NCBI GenBank assembly: GCA_025359505.1
Contig: JANYHH010000009.1
Location: forward strand, 1 to 50,420
Direction: 5' to 3'
Source of the DNA: Deinococcales bacterium
GTDB taxonomy: Bacteria; Deinococcota; Deinococci; Deinococcales; JAAFIG01
DNA: 50,420 bases
This document shows, piece after piece, positions 41,928 through 50,241 of this stretch (position 1 is the stretch's first letter; each line of letters starts with the position of its first letter). The notes beneath the pieces were generated by a model. It was not told the origin of the DNA, did not search any database, and saw only the letters and a list, made by a program, of their open reading frames with translations. The translations under genes and the position numbers were made by a program.

Positions 41928-44005
41928 CCGGGTTCGTGCTGCTGCTGCTCGTCGTGGTCTGCGTCGTCGGGTTTTACAGCGCCAGAGCCACCCCGACGCT
42001 GCTGAGCCTGATCGTCGGCGGTGTCGGCGTGCTGCTGGCCAGCGGGGCGTGGCTGCTGAATCTAGAACCGAATTACGCGAGCGGAGCCAATGGCACAGCT
42101 CACCCGGAGCGGGCGGTGTCCGCACTCGTCATCAGCGCACTGATTCTGGTAGCGACGCTCGTGCCACTCGAGGTGTACACCGTCAGGAAGCGCCGCAGCG
42201 TCAAACGCAATCAGCAAACCCAGCGTGCGCCGACGCTGGTGGGGCTGGGCGGCAAAGCGGGCAAGCCCGACAGCGTTGGTTTGACGCGTTACGAAGTGCT
42301 CGAGCGCGTCGGGATTGGCGGCATGGCCACGGTCTTCAAGGCGCGACGCAAGGACGATCAACGCTTTGTGGCCCTGAAAATTCCGCAGGATAAATTCGTG
42401 GCCGACGCCCGCTTCGTGCGGCGCTTCCACCGCGAGGCCGAGGTGCTGATGCGCCTCAACCACCCGAATATCGTCAAGGTTTTTGAGCACAGCAACGAGG
42501 GAACCACGCATTTCATTTCCATGGAGCTGATCGAAGGCGAAGCGCTCGAGAACCTGATCGAGACGCGGCGCGTGTCACTGGAGCAGAGCGTGCAGGTGAT
42601 GATTCACACCGCCGACGCGCTGCGCTACATCCATAAGCAAGGCATCATCCACCGCGACATCAAGCCCGGCAACATCATGGTCTTACGCAACGCGCTGAGG
42701 GCCGATAACCCAGCCGGCATCGAAGTCGGCTCGGTCAAACTGATGGATTTCGGCATCGCGGCCGGTAAGGTCTTGACGCGCCTGACCATGACCGGCGCAC
42801 GGGTCGGCACGCCGGTTTACATGAGTCCAGAGCAGGCACGCGGCAACAAGATCGACCACCGCACCGATATCTACAGCCTAGGCTTGGTCTTCTACGAGAT
42901 GGTCACGGGTCAGACCGCCTTCAAAGGCGGCTACGAAGCGGTCGTGCAAGCCCAGATTTTCCAGACGCCAACCCCGCCGCGCCAGCACAACTTGGAAGTG
43001 CCGCAGAAAGTCAACGACCTGATCATGCGGATGATCGAAAAAGACCCGGAGAAACGCCCCAACCTGACCGACGTGATCGAGCAATTGGAAAGCGGCATTC
43101 TGCGGCAGGAAACGAGGCTCGAGGGGCCCGCGCATCTGGTGCTGAGCTTGAACACCCGTAAGGGCCCGCTGCGGATTCTCAGCCTGAGCGGCAATCTAGA
43201 GCACAGCTTCGGGCAGGTCGGCATCGGCAGCGATAAACTACCGATCGCACCCGTAGCGATTGCCTGCGACCCGGATTTTCACATTTACGCCAGCGTCTTT
43301 GAGAACCGCTCTGGCGAAGCGGCCAGCAACATCATCCGCAAGTTTTCCAATGACGGCAAGCAAGTGCTGTCCTTCGGGCGCTACGGCATGAACCCCGGTG
43401 AGTTCCTGTACCCGATGGCCATGGCTGCCAGCCACTGGGGACAGCTTTACATTCTGGATGGCGAGTCGCACACGGTGCAGCGTTACAGCCGCGACGGTGA
43501 GTTTTTAGGCAAATTCGGCAGTCGCGGCAAGGGCTTAGGGCAATTCGATGATCCGAGGGCCATCGTCGCTGGTGCGGACGGGCGCGTGTACGTGCTGGAC
43601 TACGGCAATCGCCGCGTGCAGCGCTTTGACGCGGCCGGCGAGTTCATCCAGCGGTACAGCTTCAAACTGCGCCCGGATAGCAGCGATCTGCGCGTATTGG
43701 ACGGCGTGACCGTTGATTCCACCGGCGTGACGTACATTAGTGACGCCTCCTCGAGCAAGATCAGGACGCTGATTCCGCCCGCTGGCAAGCAGGGCCCGAC
43801 CTTCACGATTGAAGCGTTGACCGGCGAGGATACGACGCAAGTCATGGATCTAGCGGTGGACGCGCAGGGGCATCTGTACGCGGCGCGGCGCGGCGGTCAC
43901 ATCATCCGCAAGTTTACTCCAGACGGCACGTTCGTTGGCAATATTGAAACGTACAACCCGATCCAGAATTTCGCGCTGTTCATCCGCGAGCCAGTCCCCA
44001 GCTAG
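41924..44005 (+). CDS. Membrane Ser/Thr protein kinase with C-terminal NHL beta-propeller
   Basis: The 693-residue protein has two N-terminal transmembrane helices (about 3-20 and 63-82). A complete Hanks-type kinase follows at about 122-390: GIGGMATVF glycine loop, ALKIP with Lys152, HRDIKPGN with catalytic Asp245, MDFGIA, and GTPVYMSPEQARG. From about 405 to 690 an NHL-type propeller repeats: QVLSFGRYGMNPGEFLYPM, EFLGKFGSRGKGLGQFDDP and similar. The kinase before the propeller, with both on the same side of the helices, suggests an intracellular sensor module rather than the usual extracellular one. The stop codon lies at the left end of the 141-bp repeat, so the C-terminus may have been trimmed by its insertion. 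Confidence 0.93.
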   Translation: MTGFVLLLLVVVCVVGFYSARATPTLLSLIVGGVGVLLASGAWLLNLEPNYASGANGTAHPERAVSALVISALILVATLVPLEVYTVRKRRSVKRNQQTQRAPTLVGLGGKAGKPDSVGLTRYEVLERVGIGGMATVFKARRKDDQRFVALKIPQDKFVADARFVRRFHREAEVLMRLNHPNIVKVFEHSNEGTTHFISMELIEGEALENLIETRRVSLEQSVQVMIHTADALRYIHKQGIIHRDIKPGNIMVLRNALRADNPAGIEVGSVKLMDFGIAAGKVLTRLTMTGARVGTPVYMSPEQARGNKIDHRTDIYSLGLVFYEMVTGQTAFKGGYEAVVQAQIFQTPTPPRQHNLEVPQKVNDLIMRMIEKDPEKRPNLTDVIEQLESGILRQETRLEGPAHLVLSLNTRKGPLRILSLSGNLEHSFGQVGIGSDKLPIAPVAIACDPDFHIYASVFENRSGEAASNIIRKFSNDGKQVLSFGRYGMNPGEFLYPMAMAASHWGQLYILDGESHTVQRYSRDGEFLGKFGSRGKGLGQFDDPRAIVAGADGRVYVLDYGNRRVQRFDAAGEFIQRYSFKLRPDSSDLRVLDGVTVDSTGVTYISDASSSKIRTLIPPAGKQGPTFTIEALTGEDTTQVMDLAVDAQGHLYAARRGGHIIRKFTPDGTFVGNIETYNPIQNFALFIREPVPS

Positions 44006-44142
44006 GGCGTTTTGCACAAGGGTTGTTCACAGATCGCCCAGAGGCAATCTGCTCCCAACGTGTGCAAAACGCCCTTCTCTGCTGCTCGTATCACTTGAGA
44101 ATGGTTGACAAAAGCGGTCAACCATTTTGCAATCTGCCTTAG
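44002..44142 (+). ncRNA. Structured 141-bp repeat element, copy 2 (possible RNA or MITE)
   Basis: This copy matches 27108-27248 at 115 of 141 positions without gaps. Its outer stem is perfect over 14 bp (GGGCGTTTTGCACA with TGTGCAAAACGCCC). A nested hairpin AGATCGCC/GGCAATCT and the AATGGTTGAC/GTCAACCATT hairpin are retained. Position 2 of the nested stem changed A-T to G-C relative to copy 1, a compensatory change that argues for structure. The left end CTAG contains the kinase stop codon and the right end is 12 bp before the next gene. Confidence 0.7.
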
Positions 44143-44154
44143 GGAACTCGAGCG

Positions 44155-44733
44155 ATGAGAGACGCATCTAAAACAGCAATGAAACCCTCGAGCCTGCTGA
44201 TCCTCGCCGCTGTCTTGTGCGCCGCGCCGTTGGCGCTGTCACGCAGCGGCTATGAAGCGCAAGCCTATAAAGTCTACAAGCTCGAGCGCGTGCCACAGAG
44301 TACGTTGGCAATGGCAAACTGCCAGATTTGTCACGTGAGCGCCAAGGGCGACGCGCCGTGGAACGCTTTTGGCTTGGCGGTCGGTTTCTGGCGCGGCAAG
44401 AAGCAAGCGATTCAGGACGCGCTCTACAGCGCCCTTCGTTACGGCGGCGACACCGACCGCGATGGCTACCCGGACGCGCTCGAGGTGACGAGCGGCACGA
44501 ATCCCAGCGACCGTGACGATAAGCCGAGTATCAAGCTCGAGGATTTGAAAGCCAAGTTTGACGCGGAGTTTAAAATCACGGTGGACACCGACAAGGACGG
44601 CTATCCCGACGCGCTCGAGGTGTTTGCCGGGACGCTGCCGGGCGATGCGAGCAGCAAACCCGCGATTTCCAAGGACGCGCTCGAGGCGCAGTTGAAAGCG
44701 GCGGGCGGCGTGGAGCTGTTCAAACCGCGCTGA
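44155..44733 (+). CDS. Exported protein with CxxCH heme motif and Ca-type DxDxDG repeats
   Basis: The 192-residue protein has a signal peptide (LLILAAVLCAAPLALS) and one c-type heme site, CQICH, about 60 residues in. Two repeats of DTDRDGYPDALEVTSGTNPSD and DTDKDGYPDALEVFAGTLPGD follow, which match thrombospondin type-3 / EF-hand-like calcium-binding loops. It could be a small monohaem cytochrome or a structural calcium protein. The start at 44155 (or Met9) lies 12 bp after the structured repeat. It follows the kinase gene on the same strand but is probably transcribed separately because of the hairpins. Confidence 0.85.
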   Translation: MRDASKTAMKPSSLLILAAVLCAAPLALSRSGYEAQAYKVYKLERVPQSTLAMANCQICHVSAKGDAPWNAFGLAVGFWRGKKQAIQDALYSALRYGGDTDRDGYPDALEVTSGTNPSDRDDKPSIKLEDLKAKFDAEFKITVDTDKDGYPDALEVFAGTLPGDASSKPAISKDALEAQLKAAGGVELFKPR

Positions 44734-44793
44734 AGCTCAAGTCCTCATCAGCTAAAAACAGAATCATACCCTCGAGTGACCGAGGAGGCTTTT

Positions 44794-45045
44794 ATGATGA
44801 ACACGAACATCCGCGAACACATGATGGTTCACGCCATGGGCGCTGGCAGCATGAACGGTGTGGTAGGCGAGCACATCGGCACGGTCGACCACGTTGAAGG
44901 CGACCGCATCAAACTGACCAAGAACGACTCGCCCGACGGTCAGCACCATTACATCCCGCTGGCGTGGGTCAAATCAGTCGACGGCAACACCGTGCATCTT
45001 TCAAAGGACTCGAGCACCGTGATCGGCGAGTGGCAAGACGCGTAA
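44794..45045 (+). CDS. DUF2171-family small protein
   Basis: The 83-residue protein matches DUF2171: IREHMMVHAMGAGSMNGVVGEHIGTVDHVEGDRIKLTKND followed by DGQHHYIPLAWVKSVDGNTVHLSKD and a final W. The fold is PRC-barrel-like, and the role is unknown though often linked to stress. GAGGAGG lies 4-5 nt before the ATG at 44794 (ATG 44797 would have 8 nt). It stands alone. Confidence 0.88.
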   Translation: MMNTNIREHMMVHAMGAGSMNGVVGEHIGTVDHVEGDRIKLTKNDSPDGQHHYIPLAWVKSVDGNTVHLSKDSSTVIGEWQDA

Positions 45046-45080
45046 AGCAATCGTACTGGCCTGCGTGCAACGCCGGAGTA

Positions 45081-45518
45081 TCACGCGCTCGAGTCGAAAC
45101 GCTCCATGAACCGCAGCGGATGCTCGAGCGGCTTGAAGCCGTACCGCAGGTAGAGTTCGTGCGCGTCGCGGGTGGCGAGCATGAAGCGGCGGATGCCGCA
45201 CAACTCTGGATGCTCAAAGACGGTTTGCATCAGCCATTTGCCGAGTCCCAGACCGCGATGTGACTCGAGGATGTAGACATCGCAAAGATACGCAAAGGTC
45301 GCGTAGTCCGTGACGACTCGGGCGAGTCCAATCTGCGCGTTTGACTGGTAAACGCCAAAGCACAAAGACCCCTCGAGCGAGCGCTGAATCGTCGCCACAC
45401 TGCGCTGATGCGCCCAGTAAGACGTACCGAGGAACGCCACAATCGCCTCGAGTTGCAGCTTTGCTGGATCGGTGCTGATCGCAAACTCACCGCGCTGCCA
45501 CTCGAGGACTTCGCTCAT
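45081..45518 (-). CDS. GNAT acetyltransferase
   Basis: The 145-residue GNAT protein has FGVYQSNAQIGLARVVTDYATFAYLCDVYILESHRGLGLGKWLM (motif A with R-G-L-G-L-G) and MLATRDAHELYLRYGFKPL. It resembles small arginine/aminoglycoside-like or general N-acetyltransferases; substrate unknown. It starts 10 bp after the TTC38-like gene on the same strand, so it is probably the second gene of a two-gene operon. Confidence 0.88.
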   Translation of the reverse strand: MSEVLEWQRGEFAISTDPAKLQLEAIVAFLGTSYWAHQRSVATIQRSLEGSLCFGVYQSNAQIGLARVVTDYATFAYLCDVYILESHRGLGLGKWLMQTVFEHPELCGIRRFMLATRDAHELYLRYGFKPLEHPLRFMERFDSSA

Positions 45519-45528
45519 AAGGCTGCGC

Positions 45529-46944
45529 TCATACCAGCGCCCGCCCAGCCTCGCGGCGCTTCGCGGCTTCGTGCGCGATCACAGCCGCCTTCGCGGTTTC
45601 ACCCAGACCGTTCAGCGCGGCCGCGTGCTTCTGCCAGTTGTACGGGCTGCGCGGACGAGCGTCCATGCGTTCACTGCTCAAATCTCGAGCCAGTGCGTAC
45701 TGCCCGTCTCTGAGTGCCGCCTCGAGCAATGTTTTTAAGACCACATCGCGCTGCGCGTGGCTGCCGCCGAACTCGTGCAGCCGCTGGCGAATCGGGTACA
45801 GATAACGCACGCAAGCGGCGTAATTCCCGCGCCCGAACTCGAGCAGCGCCTTGCAGATCGGCAAGCCGATTTCACGGGTCATGCGGGCGTTGCTGACCGT
45901 TGCGGATGGTGATGTCGCCAGCCAACGCTCGCGGCTGGCAATCAGCTCGAGCGCGTCGGATTCCGCGCCCGCGCCGACGAAACTCATCACGGCGTGCATG
46001 TCATTAAAGGCGTAAAAAGCTGGCTCAATTTTCCCGCGCCAGATCGCGGCTTGCTTCAAAAAGCGCTCTCCCACGGCGCGACCCTCGAGCAGCAACCGCC
46101 AGCACAATGCACTCGAGTCCAGCAGCTCGAGCGCATTGTCGCCTTTGTTGTCTGCGAACAACACCGCGTCGTTGATGGCGAGCGCTCGGTCATCGTCACC
46201 TAACTCCAAAGCAAACAGCGCGTAATGCCACCAGTTGTGCAAGTTGAAGTAATTGCCGCTCGTCCAGTCATCCAAGCGCTCGTCAAAAAAACGCGTCCCT
46301 TCCCCGAAGCGCCCCAGCTCCTCATACGTGTGCGTGACCGCGTGAATCCCCCAGACATCCTTCGGGTTGCGCGTCACGGCTTCCAAACCAACCTCGAGCG
46401 CCCGCGTGTGCTGCCCCATCTCCTCTAAGCCGAAGGCGTGCATCCCCAGCAGGTTGCTGTGATGCAAGTCGTCCGCTGTCCACGCGTGCAGTGCATCCCC
46501 GACGCGGCGCTCCAAGCGCAGCGCGTCACCCGTGAAAAAGTCGATTTGATGCCCGACGATCAACGCCATGACATCCCTCGGGTACGCCTGTGAGATCAAT
46601 TCCAGTGCAATGCTCGCGCCGTGAAAATCGCCGTTCAGAAACGCATCAGCGGCTGACAGATGCAGGCGTTCGCGCTCGAGCAGCTTCCCAAGATCGGTTC
46701 GCGCCAGATACGCGTTCAAGTGGACTCGAGCCGCCACAGCCGCTTTGGCTTCAGTTCCCAGCACACCGATGTACCCCCTAAACGCTTGCGCCAACGCGAA
46801 ATCTCCATCCAGCTCGAGCGCAGACTCAATGCAGCCCGCGATATCGCCCCTGAAATGCACGTAGCAATCGAAGGCTGACTCGAGCTGCTGGACTGCGCCC
46901 GCCTCGAGTGCTGTGGTCGCATTGCCCCACTCGTCCTTGTGCAT
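45529..46944 (-). CDS. TTC38-like tetratricopeptide repeat protein
   Basis: The 471-residue all-helical protein resembles tetratricopeptide repeat protein 38: SAFDCYVHFRGDIAGCIESALELDGDFALAQAFRGY near the start, then GNYFNLHNWWHYALFALELGDDDRALAINDAVLF and HEFGGSHAQRDVVLKTLLEAAL. The conserved WGIHAVTHTYEELGR and NWWHYAL stretches are typical of this family across bacteria and animals. The biochemical role is not established. The ATG at 46944 lies 6 nt after TAGAAT. A GNAT gene follows 10 bp downstream. Confidence 0.88.
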   Translation of the reverse strand: MHKDEWGNATTALEAGAVQQLESAFDCYVHFRGDIAGCIESALELDGDFALAQAFRGYIGVLGTEAKAAVAARVHLNAYLARTDLGKLLERERLHLSAADAFLNGDFHGASIALELISQAYPRDVMALIVGHQIDFFTGDALRLERRVGDALHAWTADDLHHSNLLGMHAFGLEEMGQHTRALEVGLEAVTRNPKDVWGIHAVTHTYEELGRFGEGTRFFDERLDDWTSGNYFNLHNWWHYALFALELGDDDRALAINDAVLFADNKGDNALELLDSSALCWRLLLEGRAVGERFLKQAAIWRGKIEPAFYAFNDMHAVMSFVGAGAESDALELIASRERWLATSPSATVSNARMTREIGLPICKALLEFGRGNYAACVRYLYPIRQRLHEFGGSHAQRDVVLKTLLEAALRDGQYALARDLSSERMDARPRSPYNWQKHAAALNGLGETAKAAVIAHEAAKRREAGRALV

Positions 46945-46950
46945 CACCCG

Positions 46951-46956
46951 ATTCTA
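46951..46956 (-). promoter_or_regulatory. -10 box TAGAAT of the TTC38-like gene
   Basis: TAGAAT on the minus strand ends 6 nt before the chosen ATG at 46944. Confidence 0.5.
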
Positions 46957-47009
46957 GCCGCAACCTGCGCGGCTCGAGCGTAGGCTTCATCTCACTCACC
47001 AAGCCTTGA

Positions 47010-47015
47010 TAGGCT
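47010..47015 (+). promoter_or_regulatory. -10 box TAGGCT of the FAH gene
   Basis: TAGGCT ends 7 nt before the ATG at 47023. Confidence 0.45.
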
Positions 47016-47022
47016 CTCATCC

Positions 47023-47784
47023 ATGAAACTCGTTCGTTTTATCGCCGAAAGTTTCTCACCAATTCCCATGTGGGGATCGCTCGAGGGCGACACTGTTTAT
47101 GGCATTTCCCTACCGACGCTCGGGCGCACTGGTCAGAACTGGCGGCGCAGCAGCCTAAAAATGCTGCCGCCCGCCGCACCCACGAAGATTGTGTGCGTCG
47201 GCCGCAATTACGTCGCGCACGCCGCAGAGTTGGGCAACGAAGTGCTCTCCGAACCGGGTTTATTTTTAAAAGCCCCGAACACGCTCGTGCCGACAAACAG
47301 CACCGTCGCGTACCCCGCGTGGTCGGAAAATTTTCAGTTCGAGGGCGAATTGGCACTCGTCTTAAAGCGCCAAGTCAAAAAAATTACGCCAGAAAAAGCG
47401 CTCGAGACGGTGCTCGGCTACACCTGTGCGCTGGATCTGACCGCCCGCGACAAGCAAAAAAGCGATCTGCAATGGTTCCGCGCCAAAGGCAGCGACGGCT
47501 TCCTGCCGATTGGCCCACACCTCGAGACCGTATTAGACCCCAGCAACGTCCAAGTCACCACTCGAGTCAACGGCGTCACCAAGCAAGACAGCAGCACCGC
47601 GCAGATGATCTACAACGTGCCATTCATCATCAGTTACGTCTCGCAATTCATGACTCTGGAATCGGGCGATGTCATCATCACCGGCACGCCCGAAGGCGTC
47701 GGGCCGCTCGAGCCGGGCGATAAGGTCGAGGTCGAAGTCAGCGGGATTGGCGTTTTGGAGACGATGATTGGCCCGAAGGCATAG
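47023..47784 (+). CDS. Fumarylacetoacetate hydrolase-family protein
   Basis: The 253-residue protein has the FAH fold: KIVCVGRNYVAHAAELG, PGLFLKAPNTLVPTNSTV, FEGELALVLKR (metal-binding Glu residues), ALDLTARDKQK, RAKGSDGFLPIGP, and DVIITGTPEGVGPLEPGD at the end. Members hydrolyse or decarboxylate beta-keto acids in aromatic degradation (for example hpcE-type isomerase/decarboxylase) or act as acylpyruvases. The exact substrate is not shown. Leaderless after TAGGCT. It is the first gene of a tightly overlapped set running to the right edge. Confidence 0.9.
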   Translation: MKLVRFIAESFSPIPMWGSLEGDTVYGISLPTLGRTGQNWRRSSLKMLPPAAPTKIVCVGRNYVAHAAELGNEVLSEPGLFLKAPNTLVPTNSTVAYPAWSENFQFEGELALVLKRQVKKITPEKALETVLGYTCALDLTARDKQKSDLQWFRAKGSDGFLPIGPHLETVLDPSNVQVTTRVNGVTKQDSSTAQMIYNVPFIISYVSQFMTLESGDVIITGTPEGVGPLEPGDKVEVEVSGIGVLETMIGPKA

Positions 47785-48662
47785 TGCTCGAGGTTAGCCC
47801 GTTTCAGCCAGCTCAAAGCACTGACCTCGAGCGGATTGCTCGACTGATCTTCGAGGATTCAGACGCCGCCGCAACCGAGGGCGCAGCCGTGCGGGTCGCC
47901 CACTGGGACGGTGCACTCGTCGGTTTCGCCACGCGCTCCGAGCGCCGGGTTCACCCACACGCCTCGAGCCTGACGATTGGTGTGCTACCCGAGTTTCGCA
48001 ATTTGGGCGTCGGCGGTGCGTTGTGGCAGGCAATGACGGCGACTATGCCGAGCGACCGCGTGTGGCGCGTCGGTCTGAGCGAGGATCGGGAGCTTGGCAA
48101 AGCGTTTCTCGAGCGGCGCGGGTTTCGCGTTGTGCGCCAGACTTGGTTCGCTGCGCTCGAGGTCGCACCTGCAATCAGCCTCGAGCCTGATTTGATCTGG
48201 GCGCAGCCGCCCTCAAAGTCAGTATTGGCAGGTCTCATCCGCGATCATTACATCGCCACGCACGGCATCAACCCGCCTGCTGAAATGAGCCTCGAGACTT
48301 GGCAAGAGCTATTTCTAGACGAGGCGCTGCCCGATTCTGTGCGACTGTTGACACAATCGGGTCAGCCAATCGCCGCCGCTGCGCTCGCACCGAACCTCGA
48401 TAATCTCCCGAACACGCTGGACGTGGCGTTCCTCAGCGTTCGCCCGGATTGGCACGCTCGAGCGCAAGCCCTCGTGCCAGCGCTACTGAACGAACTGTTG
48501 GATGCCGCTCGAGCGCACAGCGCGACACAGGTGATGCTCGAGGTCGACAGCACCGATCCCGTGGCGCTGCACGCCTTAGATCAGTCCACGGTGAAAGGCG
48601 CGTGCTGGCTGACCTTGCAAACCGGCATCCCAGACCCAACTGCCCGTACAATTGCGGGATGA
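47784..48662 (+). CDS. Double-GNAT-like acetyltransferase
   Basis: The GTG at 47784 shares its first base with the last base of the FAH stop (TAGTG). The 292-residue product has a first GNAT domain (LTIGVLPEFRNLGVGGALWQAM, FLERRGFRVVRQTWFAALEV) and a second half (SLETWQELFLDEALPDSVRL, LSVRPDWHARAQALVPALLNELLDAARAHSATQVMLEVDSTDPVAL) that looks like a degenerate second one. The substrate is unknown. It overlaps the next gene at its 3' end. Confidence 0.85.
   Translation: MLEVSPFQPAQSTDLERIARLIFEDSDAAATEGAAVRVAHWDGALVGFATRSERRVHPHASSLTIGVLPEFRNLGVGGALWQAMTATMPSDRVWRVGLSEDRELGKAFLERRGFRVVRQTWFAALEVAPAISLEPDLIWAQPPSKSVLAGLIRDHYIATHGINPPAEMSLETWQELFLDEALPDSVRLLTQSGQPIAAAALAPNLDNLPNTLDVAFLSVRPDWHARAQALVPALLNELLDAARAHSATQVMLEVDSTDPVALHALDQSTVKGACWLTLQTGIPDPTARTIAG
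48647..48652 (+). promoter_or_regulatory. Internal -10 box TACAAT before the MBL gene
   Basis: TACAAT ends 6 nt before the MBL start at 48659 and lies inside the GNAT coding region, suggesting an internal leaderless promoter. Confidence 0.45.
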
Positions 48663-49555
48663 TTGTCCACACTGCCGACCTCGAGCTGATGGGCGCTCCG
48701 GGCGTGGTCGCCGCGTATCTCATCCCCTCGAGCGACGGGCTGATCGTCGTGGACTGCGGGCCCGGCAGCACATTGCCGAAGCTCAGGTCAGCGGTCTCGA
48801 GCCTCGGCTACGACGCGGCGGACATCCGCCATATCCTGTTGACGCACATTCATTTGGATCACGCGGGTGGAGCGGGTCAGTTAGCGCTCGAGACAGGCGC
48901 GACAGTGTACGTGCATCAGCGCGGCGCAGTCCATCTTTTGAACCCAGCGCGGTTGATGCAGAGCGCGACCCAGATTTACGGCGCGATGATGGACACGCTC
49001 TGGGGCGCGTTCTTGCCCGTCAGCGAGGCGCAATTGCAGCCGCTCGAGGGTGGTGAGACGCTGCGGCTCGGCAACCTTGAGATTTGTGTCGCCTACACGC
49101 CCGGTCACGCGGTGCATCACCTGACGTACGCGCTGGACGGTCACGTGTTCTGCGGCGATGTCGGCGGCGTGCGCTTGCAGGGCAGCCCGTACCTGATCGC
49201 GCCGACGCCACCGCCGGATATTGATCTCGAGCTGTGGCGCGAATCGATCAGTAAGCTCAGATCGCTCGAGCCGCACACGCTGTACCCAACGCATTTTGGA
49301 GCGCATTTGGATGCGGCAGCTCACCTCACTAAACTCGAGGCGAGTCTGGACGCGCTCGAGTCGCTGTCGCTCGAGGTGCTGCGGGCAGGCGGTGGGCGCG
49401 ATGAAATCGCGGCGCGAATCGGAGAACACGCGAGGCTCGAGTTGAACAATTCGACGTTTGAAACCAAGTACGCGCTCAGCACGCCGTACCCGATGGCGGC
49501 GGACGGGCTGATGCGCTACTGGAAGAAATATCACCCGCATAGGCTCGAGCCGTGA
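48659..49555 (+). CDS. Metallo-beta-lactamase-fold hydrolase
   Basis: The 298-residue MBL protein has LIVVDCGPGST, THIHLDHAGG (HxHxDH), YTPGHAVHHLTY, FCGDVGG with the bridging Asp, and YPTHFGAHLDA. The pattern fits the glyoxalase II-like or general MBL hydrolase groups. The ATG at 48659 overlaps the GNAT stop (ATGA) and also lies 6 nt after an internal TACAAT. The C-terminal helical extension (LEASLDALESLSLEVLRAGG) is typical of MBL proteins that add a lid. Substrate unknown. Confidence 0.9.
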   Translation: MIVHTADLELMGAPGVVAAYLIPSSDGLIVVDCGPGSTLPKLRSAVSSLGYDAADIRHILLTHIHLDHAGGAGQLALETGATVYVHQRGAVHLLNPARLMQSATQIYGAMMDTLWGAFLPVSEAQLQPLEGGETLRLGNLEICVAYTPGHAVHHLTYALDGHVFCGDVGGVRLQGSPYLIAPTPPPDIDLELWRESISKLRSLEPHTLYPTHFGAHLDAAAHLTKLEASLDALESLSLEVLRAGGGRDEIAARIGEHARLELNNSTFETKYALSTPYPMAADGLMRYWKKYHPHRLEP

Positions 49556-50238
49556 GTGACGCGGATGAGCAGCATCTCGAGATGCTGCTCGAGACGGGCT
49601 TCGGCGCTACCGGCGCGAGTTTCACCGAGAAAGTCTCGAGCGTGGAAACCAAGCTCCCCGCGCCGCTGGTCATGCAACTCAGGGCGGTCTACATCACCGC
49701 GCGGCAGCTCGAGACGGGCGGCACGGTCGATATCAGCTCGTACCGCCAGATGCTGCACTCGAGCGCTGAGCAACTCGAGTTACTGGCACGACCACAAGTT
49801 GCCGTAGCGCCGCAACCAGCCGCGCAGCCCGCCGCACCCACCAAACCTCGAGTCACCCGCACGCCGCGCAGCCCAGCCCCCTCGAGACTCGCGTGGTGGC
49901 TGCACGACACGCGCACGCGCATCCCCGCTCGAGCGCAACGCTTGAGCCGCACGTGGCGGTTGCCGATGGCTGTGTTGGGGTTGCTAATCGGTGCGGGTAC
50001 AGGCTGGATCATCGCTGGCGTCGGCGGCGCGATTGCGCTCGCACTGCTGCTCGCCGTCATTATGCACTCGAGTTACAGCGAAACTACATTGGCTCGAGGG
50101 CTGTGGGCGCAGACCAACGCAGTCGCGGGGTTTTTTGCATTGCTGCGATTGCTGGGAACGGCGGCGCTGGCGGTGCTGAGCATTGTGATCGTCGGGCTGA
50201 TCGTGTTTTTCGTCACGCGATTCTGGAACGTAAGATAA
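49552..50238 (+). CDS. Membrane protein with disordered linker, unknown function
   Basis: The 228-residue protein starts at a GTG overlapping the previous stop (GTGA). Residues 1-78 form a small helical domain (MSDADEQHLEMLLETGFGATG...). Residues 80-110 are Pro/Ala-rich and probably disordered (VAVAPQPAAQPAAPTKPR). Two or three transmembrane helices follow (LPMAVLGLLIGAGTGWIIAG and ALALLLAVIMHS at about 137-172, then FFALLRLLGTAALAVLSIVIVGLIVFFVTRFW at about 194-225). No family recognised. The tight coupling suggests it acts with the upstream MBL hydrolase. Confidence 0.75.
   Translation: MSDADEQHLEMLLETGFGATGASFTEKVSSVETKLPAPLVMQLRAVYITARQLETGGTVDISSYRQMLHSSAEQLELLARPQVAVAPQPAAQPAAPTKPRVTRTPRSPAPSRLAWWLHDTRTRIPARAQRLSRTWRLPMAVLGLLIGAGTGWIIAGVGGAIALALLLAVIMHSSYSETTLARGLWAQTNAVAGFFALLRLLGTAALAVLSIVIVGLIVFFVTRFWNVR
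50231..50236 (+). promoter_or_regulatory. -10 box TAAGAT before the last gene
   Basis: TAAGAT ends 5 nt before the ATG at 50242 and overlaps the end of the previous gene. Confidence 0.4.
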
Positions 50239-50241
50239 GCC

